Part shown: piece after piece, positions 1 to 9,073 of the stretch
Layout of the letters: every line of letters starts with the position of its first letter
Numbering within the stretch: position 1 is the stretch's first letter
DNA from: Hymenobacter sp. YC55
GTDB lineage: Bacteria > Bacteroidota > Bacteroidia > Cytophagales > Hymenobacteraceae
DNA length: 64,000 nt
Assembly (NCBI RefSeq): GCF_029433095.1
Contig: NZ_JARNTX010000001.1
Span: forward strand, 2,480,001-2,544,000
Direction: 5' to 3'
Made by a program: the position numbers and the translations under genes
The notes under the pieces: generated by a model
The model's database searches: none
The model's input: only the letters and a program-made list of their open reading frames with translations
Told to the model about the DNA's origin: nothing

Positions 1-2876
1 AGCCCCGCTTCGAAAGTATAGCGGTACATGGGCTCTAGCAGAAACCGACGGCGCAGGCCGTCGGTGCGACGCAGCAACACCGAATCGGGCCGGAAAGGGC
101 CGGCGAGGTACGTCTGGTTGCTGTTGTGGCCGTAGGACGCGTAATCGTAGCGCTGGTTGGCGTCCCTGTTGCTTGCAATGGGGCGGCCGGCGCCGAGGGG
201 TTGCAGCCGGTTGCCCTGGCGCAGCAGTACCCGCTCGTTTATAGCACTACGGTCTATCAGAAGCAGGTACCGTTGTAGCTCCTGCACTTCCGCCGGCGTC
301 AGGAGGCCGCGCTTTTCTACAGTCAGCTCGTGGCAGGGCCGGTTGGGGTCGATGCTGAGGGTAAGCTTGTGTAGATGCCGCAGGTACACGCCGCGCAGGG
401 TAACCAGGCTAGTGGGCGTGCGAATGGCCACGGTATGCTGCCCACTGTCGGCTACCAGGGCGAAGGGCTCTTCGTGGTTGACGGCCGCCACGTACACCGG
501 CACGCCATCCACATATACGGCCACCGTGGGCTGCACCCGCCCCGAATCGACCACGAACGGCGAAAGCTGCGTGATGCCGCCCGGCGCGGGTTGGTACTCG
601 TGGAATGTGCCGTAGTCGGGGTACAGAAACTGGTAGAACCGCAACGAATCGAGGCCGAGGCGCTTGCGCCAGGCACCCCATTCCAAGGGTTTCCGGCCGG
701 GATTATCCACCTTATTCTCGAAGGTAGTCCCCAACTGAAACCTCCGCAACGACAACCGACCGGCCACTGGCAACTCGAAATCCGGCAACGTCGGTGCGCT
801 GGCTACCTCGAACTTGCTGGTGTGAGCGTAGGCCGTAAGGTCGGCGTTGGGCACGGGTTGCCCACCCCCATCCGTGACAGTGTAGCGCAGTTGCACCCGC
901 TGCCCCGGATACACCACGTCGGGCTGCTCGGCCTGCACCAGCAGGCGGTGCTGCGGCAGTGGCACATTGTATTCAACACTGCGCAGCGCACCCGCCCAAA
1001 AGTAGTGCAGCGACATATACCACGGTTCCGGCCCCGGCGCAGGCAACGCCAAGGCCAGGTCGGTGCTGTAGCCGCGCCGCATCAGTTCGTTGCCCCGGTA
1101 GAGGTAATACCAGAAAGACAACCGCCGCGGGTTTTCAACGGCCAGCACCACAGAATCGGTCGACCGGTCGGAGCGCAGCAGCAGGTCCGCGTTGCTTTCA
1201 TCGAGGCGCAATGTAGCTTGGTGGCCCACGGCATCGGTGAGGCGGTAGCTGGTAGCGCGCGGGTCTACAGGGCGGGTAAATGGCAGCGTTACGGAGCTGC
1301 TTGCCTGCGAGGTAATGCCATTGAAGTTGACGGTTTGCACGTCCAGCGTGGCCGTATGTGGGCTTTCCTTGCCGCGCACCAGGTAGCAGGCCACCACCGT
1401 ATCGTGTTGCAGCGTCAGCATGATTTCGCCGGGGTCGAGTTCGTAAGGCACCGACGTTGACTCGATGCGCCGCTCGTTGTCACCGTTGAGGAACGTGGCC
1501 TGCACCTGGTAGGTCAGGCTGGCGGGTGGCAAACTGGTTTCGGGGAGGTTGAGGCGGGTTTCGCCGGTGGCATCTAGAGTTTGAGCGCGGGTCCACAGCG
1601 TATCGGGCACAAACACCTGCCGGCCGGGAAAGCTGCCCACAGTGGCGGGCGTCACGCTCAGGCGCACCCGCGCATCGAGCAGATTCAGTTCGTTGGCATC
1701 CTGGCCACGCAGAAACAGCGCCTGCGTAGTGCCGCGCCGGTGCGGGGTTTCGGCGGCACGCAGGGTGTAGCGGGTGTTGTTGAGCTCATAATCTTCCAGT
1801 CGAAAGCTGCCGTCAACCAGTGTCTTACCCCGGTTGCCGGGCTGCACCAGCTGCACGCTCACCGATTTGTCGGAGCGCAGGCCGAGGGTGTCGGTTAGCG
1901 GCAGTTCGTATTCGTAGGAACCGGGCCGCACGGGTTGGAGCACGGCAATGGTACGGGGCTTGGAGGGGTAGCCATCGGATAGGCGCAACTCCAGCGGCTT
2001 CCGGTAGGGCCGGCCGTCGCGTGAGCGCAAGATGCGGGCCTTTAGGCGCAGGGTGTCGCCAGAAGGTCGGTAGCGGGGTTTGCTCAGCGCCAAATAGCTT
2101 GCCCACTCCCCGTCCCGCTTGTCTTGCCGGCGGGCTTGCCGCTCGTCGCGCACGTCTTCGTTGAACACCGAGCGCAGCAAGCCCACCAGCCCGGTGGTTG
2201 CGTAGGAAGGATGTAGCAGGCTGTATACCAAATTGCGCGTTGGCCGCGTGAGGTAGCCCAAGGGGAAACCGTACACTACGCGCCCTACCACCCGGCGCCA
2301 AGTTAGCGCCGAGCGGCGGGTTCCTCGCTGCGAAGGAAATGTTTGGTTTAGAGCATGGTAAGTAGTGCGCCCGCAGTGCGTTACGGCCAGCAGCCCCGGC
2401 CGGCTGGCCTTACCGGGCAGGCGGTAGGTGTGGGTAGCGGCATCGTAGGGCACCAGTCGGTTTTTGGGCAGCGTCACGCGGGCATCTTCCAGCACGTGCC
2501 CAAGCGAATCGCGCACCAGCACCGTCAGGTCCACTTGGTTGTCGATAATAGTAAGCTGACGGTCGGTGACGGAACGCAGCCAGTACACCAGCTGCGGCCC
2601 TTCGGTATGCGCCACTAGATAGTAGCCAGCCGGCAACGGACGCCGGAAAGCCATCTGCACACTATCGGTCGGGAAAGAATCGACGGGCTGCGTGAAGAAC
2701 TCGGGCCGGACGGCGCCTAAGTTTTGCTCGTACAGTTGCCGGGTTTGCGCCTCAGTAAGCTGAAATACTTTGGTGAGGTAGCTGCGCTGGCGGGCGCGGG
2801 CCAGCTTTTGCTGCGCGGGCAGCGTCAGAGGAAACAGCCAAAACAGGAGTAGCAAGGTGAGTAAGAATCGGGACAT
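1..2876 (-). CDS. Large secreted MG2/alpha-2-macroglobulin-like protein (3' end outside window)
   Basis: The reading frame starts at the ATG at 2876 and stays open to the window's left edge, giving 958 codons without a stop; the C-terminus is missing. Residues 1-21 form a clear signal peptide (hydrophobic run, then LPAQQ). The middle holds repeated beta-sandwich-like modules. Around residue 280 the segment YLALSKPRYRPSGDTLRLKA matches the macroglobulin MG2 pattern (Y+PGDT-like), and a second one, PDVVYPGQRVQLRYTV, lies near residue 660. Proteins of this type in Bacteroidota are large periplasmic or surface proteins, often alpha-2-macroglobulin-like protease traps; whether this one has a thioester or bait region cannot be seen here. 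It is divergent from the small basic protein at 3233. The domain type is fairly sure; the exact role is not. Confidence 0.75.
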   Translation of the reverse strand, partial: MSRFLLTLLLLFWLFPLTLPAQQKLARARQRSYLTKVFQLTEAQTRQLYEQNLGAVRPEFFTQPVDSFPTDSVQMAFRRPLPAGYYLVAHTEGPQLVYWLRSVTDRQLTIIDNQVDLTVLVRDSLGHVLEDARVTLPKNRLVPYDAATHTYRLPGKASRPGLLAVTHCGRTTYHALNQTFPSQRGTRRSALTWRRVVGRVVYGFPLGYLTRPTRNLVYSLLHPSYATTGLVGLLRSVFNEDVRDERQARRQDKRDGEWASYLALSKPRYRPSGDTLRLKARILRSRDGRPYRKPLELRLSDGYPSKPRTIAVLQPVRPGSYEYELPLTDTLGLRSDKSVSVQLVQPGNRGKTLVDGSFRLEDYELNNTRYTLRAAETPHRRGTTQALFLRGQDANELNLLDARVRLSVTPATVGSFPGRQVFVPDTLWTRAQTLDATGETRLNLPETSLPPASLTYQVQATFLNGDNERRIESTSVPYELDPGEIMLTLQHDTVVACYLVRGKESPHTATLDVQTVNFNGITSQASSSVTLPFTRPVDPRATSYRLTDAVGHQATLRLDESNADLLLRSDRSTDSVVLAVENPRRLSFWYYLYRGNELMRRGYSTDLALALPAPGPEPWYMSLHYFWAGALRSVEYNVPLPQHRLLVQAEQPDVVYPGQRVQLRYTVTDGGGQPVPNADLTAYAHTSKFEVASAPTLPDFELPVAGRLSLRRFQLGTTFENKVDNPGRKPLEWGAWRKRLGLDSLRFYQFLYPDYGTFHEYQPAPGGITQLSPFVVDSGRVQPTVAVYVDGVPVYVAAVNHEEPFALVADSGQHTVAIRTPTSLVTLRGVYLRHLHKLTLSIDPNRPCHELTVEKRGLLTPAEVQELQRYLLLIDRSAINERVLLRQGNRLQPLGAGRPIASNRDANQRYDYASYGHNSNQTYLAGPFRPDSVLLRRTDGLRRRFLLEPMYRYTFEAG

Positions 2877-3232
2877 AGGCGGGAAAGGATAGAGCGTTTC
2901 TCTACCGATGCCACTTCCTATTGAATTCCATACAGACGAGGTACTTTTTTTAGGGCACTCCTTTCTATACGCTTCGCCACTACCTAGTGCGCCTTTCTAA
3001 GTGCCTGTAGCGCTTTATGGTAGCAGACAGACTATGTAAAACCACAGCAACAACTTCTGTCCTTGCTTGAATCGATTAAAATTTTTCCAGAATAAATTTA
3101 ACTTAACATGCTCATAACAAAATTTTTACGCGCAGCATAATGAAACTATTTCAAGTTTTCTGGATGAAGCACAATTTCTGGCCCCACTCTTGAGTTTATA
3201 GAAGTGTAAGTAAACTCTGACCCCTACTCCCT
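2877..3232. other. Divergent intergenic region, no gene seen
   Basis: This 356-base AT-rich spacer separates two divergent genes and should hold both promoters. I found no exact TAnnTTTG box near either start, no convincing small ORF and no RNA gene. Confidence 0.5.
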
Positions 3233-3475
3233 ATGATCCGGACTCTGCTGCTGTTTTTTGCCCTGCTACTCGTAAGTGGTGTTGAATCTACCCCGGCCGA
3301 AGCGGGCCGCCCTACTGCCTATGCTCGCGCCAAGATGAAAGCCAAGCGGTACACGCACCGCCCCAGCTATAAAATTTACAAAGGCCACCGCAAACGCGGC
3401 CACCGTAGCTTATTCAACTTCAAAGGCAGCCGCGCTAAAGTGAAGCGCACTCAGACTCGCTCCAGCCGCATCTGA
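3233..3475 (+). CDS. Small basic secreted protein, unknown function
   Basis: An 80-residue protein starting at an ATG. Residues 1-24 look like a signal peptide (MIRTLLLFFALLLVSGVES, then small residues). The mature part is very basic (many K, R and H) with Tyr-rich patches such as RYTHRPSYKIYKGHRKRGHR, and almost no acidic residues. I do not recognise a family. Such composition suits binding to nucleic acid, polysaccharide or the negatively charged envelope, but that is only inference from charge. It is followed directly by a strong hairpin shared with the convergent nucleotidyltransferase gene. Confidence 0.6.
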   Translation: MIRTLLLFFALLLVSGVESTPAEAGRPTAYARAKMKAKRYTHRPSYKIYKGHRKRGHRSLFNFKGSRAKVKRTQTRSSRI

Positions 3476-3504
3476 GCAAGCCTTCACTTAAGTAGCTTCC
3501 ATAG

Positions 3505-3541
3505 AAAGGCCCTTCTCCTGCACTTGGCGAAGGGCCTTTGC
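3505..3541. terminator. Bidirectional terminator
   Basis: A perfect 11-bp stem (AAAGGCCCTTC/GAAGGGCCTTT) with a 13-base loop lies between two convergent genes and ends at the stop codon of the nucleotidyltransferase gene at 3541. Confidence 0.8.
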
Positions 3542-4617
3542 TATTTAGCAGCTCCGTACCACGCCCGCCGTGTTTGAACCAGCAGTAGCTCAGTGGCGGC
3601 TTTGTCGGGGGCCTCGGGTAGGCTGGATGCGGCAAAGGCTGCCTCCACCCGCTTCACTAGGGTTTCTGCTTGCTGCACTAGTTCCTCGTACTCGAACTCG
3701 CCCCGGCGGATGGCTAGCAGAAACTCCCGGTCGGGGCGGCGCACCTGGAGCTGGCTGTTCAGGGCAATTTCCTCGGCCATGCGCAACAGCCGAAACACAT
3801 GCAGCATATTTTTGGCGTCGTAGTTTTTGCCATGTTGCACCGTGTTTTCGTACCGCTCGGCATTGCGCTTGGCGACCCACTCGTGGTACTCCCGAAACAC
3901 CCGACAGTAGGTGCTGTAACCGTTGCGGTTGAAACTTAAATACGCCACCGGCTCCTCTCCTTTTGGCACCGCCGACAGCAGCACATCCTGCGAAGTTGCC
4001 GGGTCGCGCACGAGGCCCCGGTAGCCGTAGCCGCCGTCAGGGTCTTCGTCGATGAAAACGGCGTAGAGGTCGGTGAGATGGGGCACGTTGGCTAAGCCGC
4101 ACTGCGCGGCGCTGAGGCCCTGCCGGGTTAGCCACTGCTGCACCGGCTGCGCGCCCGCGCCTACGGTCACGTAACAAAAATCAAGCACCGATTTACGGCT
4201 TGGGGGCTCGGGATGGTTGATTTTCTTGTTCAAGCCTTTGGCTTTGCGAATCTGCGCTATGGCATACTCTGCAAAACTTTGGCGGCAAAGCTTGGAGAGA
4301 AAATCTTCGGCTCGAAACGCCTCGAACAGCGGGTGGCGGTATACCACGCAGTCGGGCGGGGTGCCGAGCAGTTCCAGCACGGTGGGGTTGTTTTTGAGCA
4401 AGAGCTCTACGAAGCGGCGCAGCTCGTAAAACACCTCGTCGTTGGTGGCATTGGCCACCTGCGGCACGTATTCGAGCCCGTAAAACTCTTCTTCCGGCAG
4501 AATAAATACGCCTTTCAAATCGGTATCGGAATGAGGCAAATTGGTACCGTAGGCGCGGCTGCCGCTGATGGCTTCAAAGAGAATAAGGCCGCGCTGGCGC
4601 AGGTCGGAAATGGTCAT
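3541..4617 (-). CDS. RlaP-type nucleotidyltransferase (first of a tandem pair)
   Basis: A 358-residue protein. The ATG at 4617 is chosen because the family motif follows at once: residues 18-33 read SGSRAYGTNLPHSDTD, the GS-x-x-YG...SDTD signature of polymerase-beta-fold nucleotidyltransferases, with the two Asp as metal ligands. The open frame extends upstream to 5232, but that stretch is antisense to the next gene and is not credible protein. The family resembles RlaP (PF10127), named for its association with RNA repair systems. Its substrate is unknown; nucleotide transfer to a broken or modified RNA end is the published prediction. It lies 71 bases downstream of a second, distinct RlaP-like gene on the same strand, so the two are probably cotranscribed. 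Pnkp and Hen1 are encoded 10-22 kb away. Confidence 0.8.
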   Translation of the reverse strand: MTISDLRQRGLILFEAISGSRAYGTNLPHSDTDLKGVFILPEEEFYGLEYVPQVANATNDEVFYELRRFVELLLKNNPTVLELLGTPPDCVVYRHPLFEAFRAEDFLSKLCRQSFAEYAIAQIRKAKGLNKKINHPEPPSRKSVLDFCYVTVGAGAQPVQQWLTRQGLSAAQCGLANVPHLTDLYAVFIDEDPDGGYGYRGLVRDPATSQDVLLSAVPKGEEPVAYLSFNRNGYSTYCRVFREYHEWVAKRNAERYENTVQHGKNYDAKNMLHVFRLLRMAEEIALNSQLQVRRPDREFLLAIRRGEFEYEELVQQAETLVKRVEAAFAASSLPEAPDKAATELLLVQTRRAWYGAAK

Positions 4618-4688
4618 GGGCTGTGCTTTCGGCGCGGATGCTGATTCGTGCAACGGAGGCAAGGGGTTCGTAGAAGTCCGCGAAAGAT

Positions 4689-5531
4689 TTAGGAAGAAGC
4701 TACAAGCAAGGTTCGGAACAAGGCGTCTAGCGCGGGCGTAGGATCGGCTACTCTTGTAATGGGCAGCGTGGCGCGTGCTGCCAGCGCGGCCTCGTATTCC
4801 GCTTGCAGAAAATCGACCAGTAGCGCCGGACGAGGTACCGTGGTTTTCTCGTCTGCCGTGGCCTTTCGAGCCAGCAACTCGTCTACGGTATCGTTCAGCT
4901 CTTGCGGCAGCACTTGGCGCAACAACCGAAACTCCATGGGCGGCACCTCGGTGGGGTGCAGCTGAATCCAGCGGGCCGCCAGCGAGGAGCGCAGGGCGTA
5001 AAAAAGCCGCTTCAACCGCACGTCTGCCGCAACCAAATCGTCTTCTACCCCGCGTCGCATCAGTCCGGTGTAGTGATTCAGCCCCGCCCGCGCGTTCCAG
5101 CAGCTTGTCAGGTGCGGCGTCAGTTTCGCTTGAAAGTCGGTCGTTTCCGCATACACCACCGGCGACTGTAGCCATTCGAAAAGCGCCGCATTGGAGCCGC
5201 GTAGCAGCTTTAGCGCTTTGCGCAGCTCCCAACCGGCCAGGTCCAGTTCGTCGTCTACTGGAAAGTTGAGCGTGTCAGCGCCCTCATCAAGAGTCAAGTA
5301 CCAGTCGGTGGGGTGGGCGTAGATGAACCGCACGTCGTAGTCGGAATCCGCGGAGGGAAAGCCCCAGGCCCGGCTACCCGACTCGCACGCATAGAGAATT
5401 TGGATACCGTGGGCGGCTTCGAGTTGGCTAAGAGCAGTTTGGATGCGGGCGAGCATAGGAGAATTATAAATTACCAAAGGCATAACCTTGACAATATTCT
5501 GCAAGATAATCTCCGCCGTATGTTTGGGCAT
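4689..5531 (-). CDS. RlaP-type nucleotidyltransferase (second of a tandem pair)
   Basis: Up to 280 residues. The core motif ESGSRAWGFPSADSDYDVRF gives the G-S and D-x-D pair of a nucleotidyltransferase, typical of the RlaP family (PF10127). The start is uncertain. An ATG at 5456 (MLARIQTALSQLE) would give 255 residues and fits the family's usual N-terminus. The ATG at 5531 is preceded by TATGTTTG four bases upstream, a Bacteroidota -7 box in leaderless position. Sequence identity with the neighbour at 3541 is low outside the active-site motif, so this is not a recent duplication; the two are different subfamilies kept together. The product presumably acts on nucleic acid ends together with the RNA repair proteins encoded nearby; that link is inferred from family association. 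Confidence 0.78.
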   Translation of the reverse strand: MPKHTAEIILQNIVKVMPLVIYNSPMLARIQTALSQLEAAHGIQILYACESGSRAWGFPSADSDYDVRFIYAHPTDWYLTLDEGADTLNFPVDDELDLAGWELRKALKLLRGSNAALFEWLQSPVVYAETTDFQAKLTPHLTSCWNARAGLNHYTGLMRRGVEDDLVAADVRLKRLFYALRSSLAARWIQLHPTEVPPMEFRLLRQVLPQELNDTVDELLARKATADEKTTVPRPALLVDFLQAEYEAALAARATLPITRVADPTPALDALFRTLLVASS

Positions 5532-5535
5532 AATG

Positions 5536-5543
5536 CAAACATA
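5536..5543 (-). promoter_or_regulatory. -7 promoter box, candidate leaderless start for the RlaP pair
   Basis: TATGTTTG matches TAnnTTTG and ends four bases before the ATG at 5531. I see no good TTG -33 element 17-23 bases further upstream, so support is partial. Confidence 0.4.
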
Positions 5544-5738
5544 AGGTCCGCACTAGGCTAATTTGGTCGATATAATATTTCAACTGATAACCGCTTGCCA
5601 GCAGTTGACATATTGTTCTGTGCACTATTATCGGTGTATTTATGCCGGTGAAATAACTAAATCTAGGCCGCCGTATCACTTGTTACTCCATTAAGAACCA
5701 GCAACCTAGAAAATGAAACGATCCCCCTTTTTGCTTCT

Positions 5739-6689
5739 ATGCGCCTGCTACTTACAAGTCTAGGAACGCTGTTGCTATTCAACCTCACCCAATGCTCGAG
5801 CATTCAGCGTGTGGAGGATATTAAGCTGGTTACGAAAGACATCGATAATTTCTGGAAGGCCTACCCTGTTGCCATGCGTGATACCGCTCGGGCTTATCAG
5901 GTTTTTCAAGATCAATATTTCAGCAGGGCCTCTGAGGGTCTTCAAGAGTATTATGCGCGCAAATACAAGTCCGACCCAGTAATTTTTGCCCGCCGTATCA
6001 CCCAACGGCCGCGCTACTACGCCTCGGTGCGGCAAACCACGCTAGCCATAGCCGAGCAAAAACCGCAGATACTAGCAGCCTTCCGGCGGTTGCAGGAACT
6101 GTATCCGCCGGTGCGCTTCAATCACATCTATTTCGTAATCGGCGGTTTTGCCGGTAGCACCGCCCAGCCGCCTGGGTTACTTATCGGTGCCGACCAAACG
6201 GCCAACGGTCCCGGCGTAGACACCTCGGAACTGTCGTTGGTGCAGCGCAATCGTTGCGGCCACGTCACCAACATGCCTAATCTGGTAACGCATGAAATGA
6301 TTCACAACGTCCAGCAGCGCAATGACGGCACCTTACTTAGCGCTGCTATTCGGGAAGGCATGGCCGACTTCGTAGCAGAATTAGTAACTGGCTCGCTCGG
6401 CAATAATGCTCGCCTACATCTGTACGGCAATGCCCACGAACAGCAATTGTGGCTCGCCTTTCAGCAAGAAATGCACGGCACTAACACCAAAAACTGGCTG
6501 GCCAACTCCGAACAAGAAACCCCTGAAAAGCCCTGTGATTTAGGCTATTATGTAGGCTATAAAATCTGTCAGTCTTATTACGCCCGGGTTACCGACAAGA
6601 AGCAAGCTCTAGCTGATATGCTTACCACCAAAGACTTTGAATTCTTTCTAAAGCAAAGCGGCTACGAGGAAAAATCCAGCAAGCAGTGA
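5739..6689 (+). CDS. Lipoprotein zinc metallopeptidase, DUF2268-like
   Basis: A 316-residue protein with a lipoprotein signal (LLLFNLTQC, Cys19), so it is probably anchored in the outer membrane or periplasm. It carries THEMIHNVQQ near residue 190, an HExxH zinc site, followed about 20 residues later by REGMADFVAEL, where the Glu can be the third ligand as in gluzincins. This arrangement matches DUF2268-type predicted Zn-dependent proteases of Bacteroidota. The substrate is unknown. The gene is directly upstream of an M28 aminopeptidase lipoprotein on the same strand, 92 bases from its chosen start, suggesting a small peptide-degrading unit. A short overlapping ATG at 5713 lies in another frame and reads only 16 codons. 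Confidence 0.7.
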   Translation: MRLLLTSLGTLLLFNLTQCSSIQRVEDIKLVTKDIDNFWKAYPVAMRDTARAYQVFQDQYFSRASEGLQEYYARKYKSDPVIFARRITQRPRYYASVRQTTLAIAEQKPQILAAFRRLQELYPPVRFNHIYFVIGGFAGSTAQPPGLLIGADQTANGPGVDTSELSLVQRNRCGHVTNMPNLVTHEMIHNVQQRNDGTLLSAAIREGMADFVAELVTGSLGNNARLHLYGNAHEQQLWLAFQQEMHGTNTKNWLANSEQETPEKPCDLGYYVGYKICQSYYARVTDKKQALADMLTTKDFEFFLKQSGYEEKSSKQ

Positions 6690-6781
6690 CGGGGAAGGCC
6701 GCAGTTTGCCTTACATTTCCAAAATTCAAGCGCGGCTTGGCTCTACACGCTGGCAGCCAAACTAGCAACCTACATGCCTTT

Positions 6782-8503
6782 ATGACTCTTTCCTTCCTGC
6801 TTTCCTGTACTCGTCCGCTAACGGCCTCCGTATTACTTGGCTTGGCTTTGAGCGGCTGTCAATCCAAGTCCAACGCTACTGCTGACGCAGCTACCACTGC
6901 TGATTCCGCTGCCGCACCTGATGCTACCCCAGCCGGCGTTATTTCAACGGCCAGCATCAGCAAGTACCTGCAAGCCGTTTCTTCCGATGAAATGCAAGGC
7001 CGCAAGCCGTTCACGGTGGGTGAAGAGCGCAGTACCAAGTACCTAGCCGACCAGTTCAAACAGCTCGGTCTCCAGACCGGCCCCGATGGCAGCTACTTCC
7101 AGGCTGTGCCTATGGTGGAAATTACCGGCACCCCCTCTGCCACTATGCAAATAAAGGGCAGCGGCCAGAACCTGAGCTTCAACTACAAAACTGATTTCGT
7201 AGCCTTTACGCAGCGCGAGCAACCACAGGTGCCCGTCACGAACTCGCCGCTGGTGTTTGCCGGCTACGGCGTGGTGGCGCCCGAATACAAGTGGGATGAC
7301 TACGCGGGCCTCGACGTGAAAGGCAAAACGGTGGTGGTGCTCGTCAACGACCCCGGCAATGCCGGCAATGACACCACGTTCTTCAACGGTAAGGCCATGA
7401 CCTACTACGGCCGCTGGACCTATAAATACGAGGAAGCCGCCCGCCACGGCGCGGCCGGTGTGCTGATTGTGCACGACACCAAGCCGGCTGCCTACCCCTG
7501 GTCGGTGGTGTTGAGTGGGGCCACCAGCCCGAAGCTGCGCGCCCAAACGCCTAATAAAGGCGCCGATAAGTGCGCCCTGGAAGGCTGGCTGACCATGGAC
7601 GCCGCCAAGAAGCTGTTCCAGGCCGCCGGCCAGAACTACGACCAACTCTACGCCGCGGCCAACAAGCCCGGCTTCCGCCCCCGCCCCCTCGGCGACCTTA
7701 CGCTTACGGCCAGCATAGCCAACAAGCTCCGCCGCCAGACCAGCCGCAACGTGCTGGCCGTGCTGCCCGGCACTACCCGCGCCAACGAATACATTGTCTA
7801 CTCGGCGCATTGGGACCATTTTGGGGTGGGCAAAGCCATTGCCGGCGACTCCATCTACAACGGCGCCGTGGACGATGGTACCGGCCTGGCTGCCTTGCTG
7901 AGCATCGCCGAAGCGTTCCAAAAAGCACCGCAGAAGCCAGCCCGCAGCATTGTATTCCTGGCCGTAACCGGCGAAGAGCAGGGCTTGCTCGGCTCGGCCT
8001 ACTACGCCCAGCACCCGCCCTACCCCCTCAACAAAACCGTAGCCGACCTGAACATGGACATGCTCTGGCCCTACGGTGAGATGAAAGACCTGACCGTCAT
8101 CGGCTACGGTCAATCAGAGCTGGAGGACTATGCCCGCGCGGCAGCCAAAGAGCAAGACCGCTACGTGCTGCCCGACCAAACTCCCGAAACCGGCATGTTC
8201 TACCGCTCCGACCACTTCAACTTCGCCCACGTGGGCGTGCCGTCCCTCTACGCCAGCGGCGGCTTCGAGAGCCGCACCCGAGGCAAGGAGTACATTGCCC
8301 AGCAGCGCCAGAACTATACCACCAACATGTACCACAAGCCCGCCGACCAGTTCGACCCGAGTTGGGACCTGTCGGGAATAGCCCAGGATGCCCAGCTCTA
8401 CTTCCGCGTCGGCCAGCGCTTGGCTGGCGAAACCACGTTCCCGCAGTGGCGCGCCGGCTCGGAGTTCAAAGGCGCGCGGGACAAGAGTATGGCCGGGAAG
8501 TAG
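6782..8503 (+). CDS. M28 family peptidase with PA domain, lipoprotein
   Basis: A 573-residue protein. The ATG at 6782 is preferred to upstream in-frame starts because it gives a lipoprotein signal (VLLGLALSGC). The central part holds a protease-associated domain (VFAGYGVVAPEYKWDDYAGL onward). The M28 zinc site follows in order: AHWDHFG, GAVDDGTG, VTGEEQGLLGS, NMDM and YRSDHFNFA, which supply the two-zinc ligands and the catalytic Glu. M28 enzymes with this layout are aminopeptidases or carboxypeptidases acting in the periplasm or at the surface. The gene follows a predicted metalloprotease and precedes an S41 peptidase after one intervening gene, so this is a protease-rich patch. Confidence 0.9.
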   Translation: MTLSFLLSCTRPLTASVLLGLALSGCQSKSNATADAATTADSAAAPDATPAGVISTASISKYLQAVSSDEMQGRKPFTVGEERSTKYLADQFKQLGLQTGPDGSYFQAVPMVEITGTPSATMQIKGSGQNLSFNYKTDFVAFTQREQPQVPVTNSPLVFAGYGVVAPEYKWDDYAGLDVKGKTVVVLVNDPGNAGNDTTFFNGKAMTYYGRWTYKYEEAARHGAAGVLIVHDTKPAAYPWSVVLSGATSPKLRAQTPNKGADKCALEGWLTMDAAKKLFQAAGQNYDQLYAAANKPGFRPRPLGDLTLTASIANKLRRQTSRNVLAVLPGTTRANEYIVYSAHWDHFGVGKAIAGDSIYNGAVDDGTGLAALLSIAEAFQKAPQKPARSIVFLAVTGEEQGLLGSAYYAQHPPYPLNKTVADLNMDMLWPYGEMKDLTVIGYGQSELEDYARAAAKEQDRYVLPDQTPETGMFYRSDHFNFAHVGVPSLYASGGFESRTRGKEYIAQQRQNYTTNMYHKPADQFDPSWDLSGIAQDAQLYFRVGQRLAGETTFPQWRAGSEFKGARDKSMAGK

Positions 8504-8540
8504 TCCATCTACTGGTGAAGAGTAGGCAGCGGATTTAAAA

Positions 8541-8990
8541 TCATTCATGATGGCAGAGACAGTACCCTATTAATGGGTGCCGAGACTCTCTGATTGCTGC
8601 TACAGTCAACAGAGGCAATGCATGTCCCCAAGCATCTCGTCCGCGTTGTTGTTTTGTAATGGAAGTTAACTGCATTCGTCGTTTACTGCTGCCCGCAAAG
8701 CACAGTCTATAAGCATCATACTCTACATAGCAGCTATACCACATTGTATCCCGCAGTATGCTCCTATTAGAATCAACAACACTGCAATAGGTTTCCTCAT
8801 ATGAATTGGTCTTCTGGATATGCAATGATGCGCAGGCTTTTTGCAGGTTTGTCCTTCCCACAAGCAAACTATCTTCGTCCACGAGCATCCCAAGGGGCGC
8901 TATTTCCTGGACCTCGGGCTTTCCTGTACAGGAAATAAAAAGCGTGCTACCAACGCATAAAAACAGCATATAGGTAGTCGTAGTCAGCAT
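8541..8990 (-). CDS. Hypothetical lipoprotein
   Basis: A 149-residue protein on the strand opposite to its neighbours. The ATG at 8990 gives a lipoprotein signal (MLFLCVGSTLFISC). The rest has several Cys residues and no motif I recognise. The gene is more AT-rich than the flanking peptidase genes. The open frame continues upstream to 9047 but without a better start. Function unknown. Confidence 0.5.
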   Translation of the reverse strand: MLTTTTYMLFLCVGSTLFISCTGKPEVQEIAPLGMLVDEDSLLVGRTNLQKACASLHIQKTNSYEETYCSVVDSNRSILRDTMWYSCYVEYDAYRLCFAGSSKRRMQLTSITKQQRGRDAWGHALPLLTVAAIRESRHPLIGYCLCHHE

Positions 8991-9073
8991 GATCGTGCAG
9001 TCATTAATTCTTAAAAATAGTGAACAGACATGGCACTTGTTAAGCATCTCGGCGGAAGCTGCATCTTCCCGAT

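Noticed and set aside
375..1460. A 361-codon open frame on the plus strand
   Set aside because: It is antisense to the MG2-like gene, whose minus-strand frame is open for 958 codons with signal peptide and domain motifs; the plus-strand text has no protein-like motif.
4618..5232. N-terminal extension of the first RlaP frame
   Set aside because: The extra 205 codons overlap the second RlaP gene on the same strand in another frame and have skewed Arg/Ala composition; the ATG at 4617 directly precedes the family motif.
7043..8113. A 356-codon frame antisense to the M28 peptidase
   Set aside because: The GC-rich coding strand produces open antisense frames; the Gly/Val/His-rich translation has no domain, whereas the sense frame has a complete zinc site.
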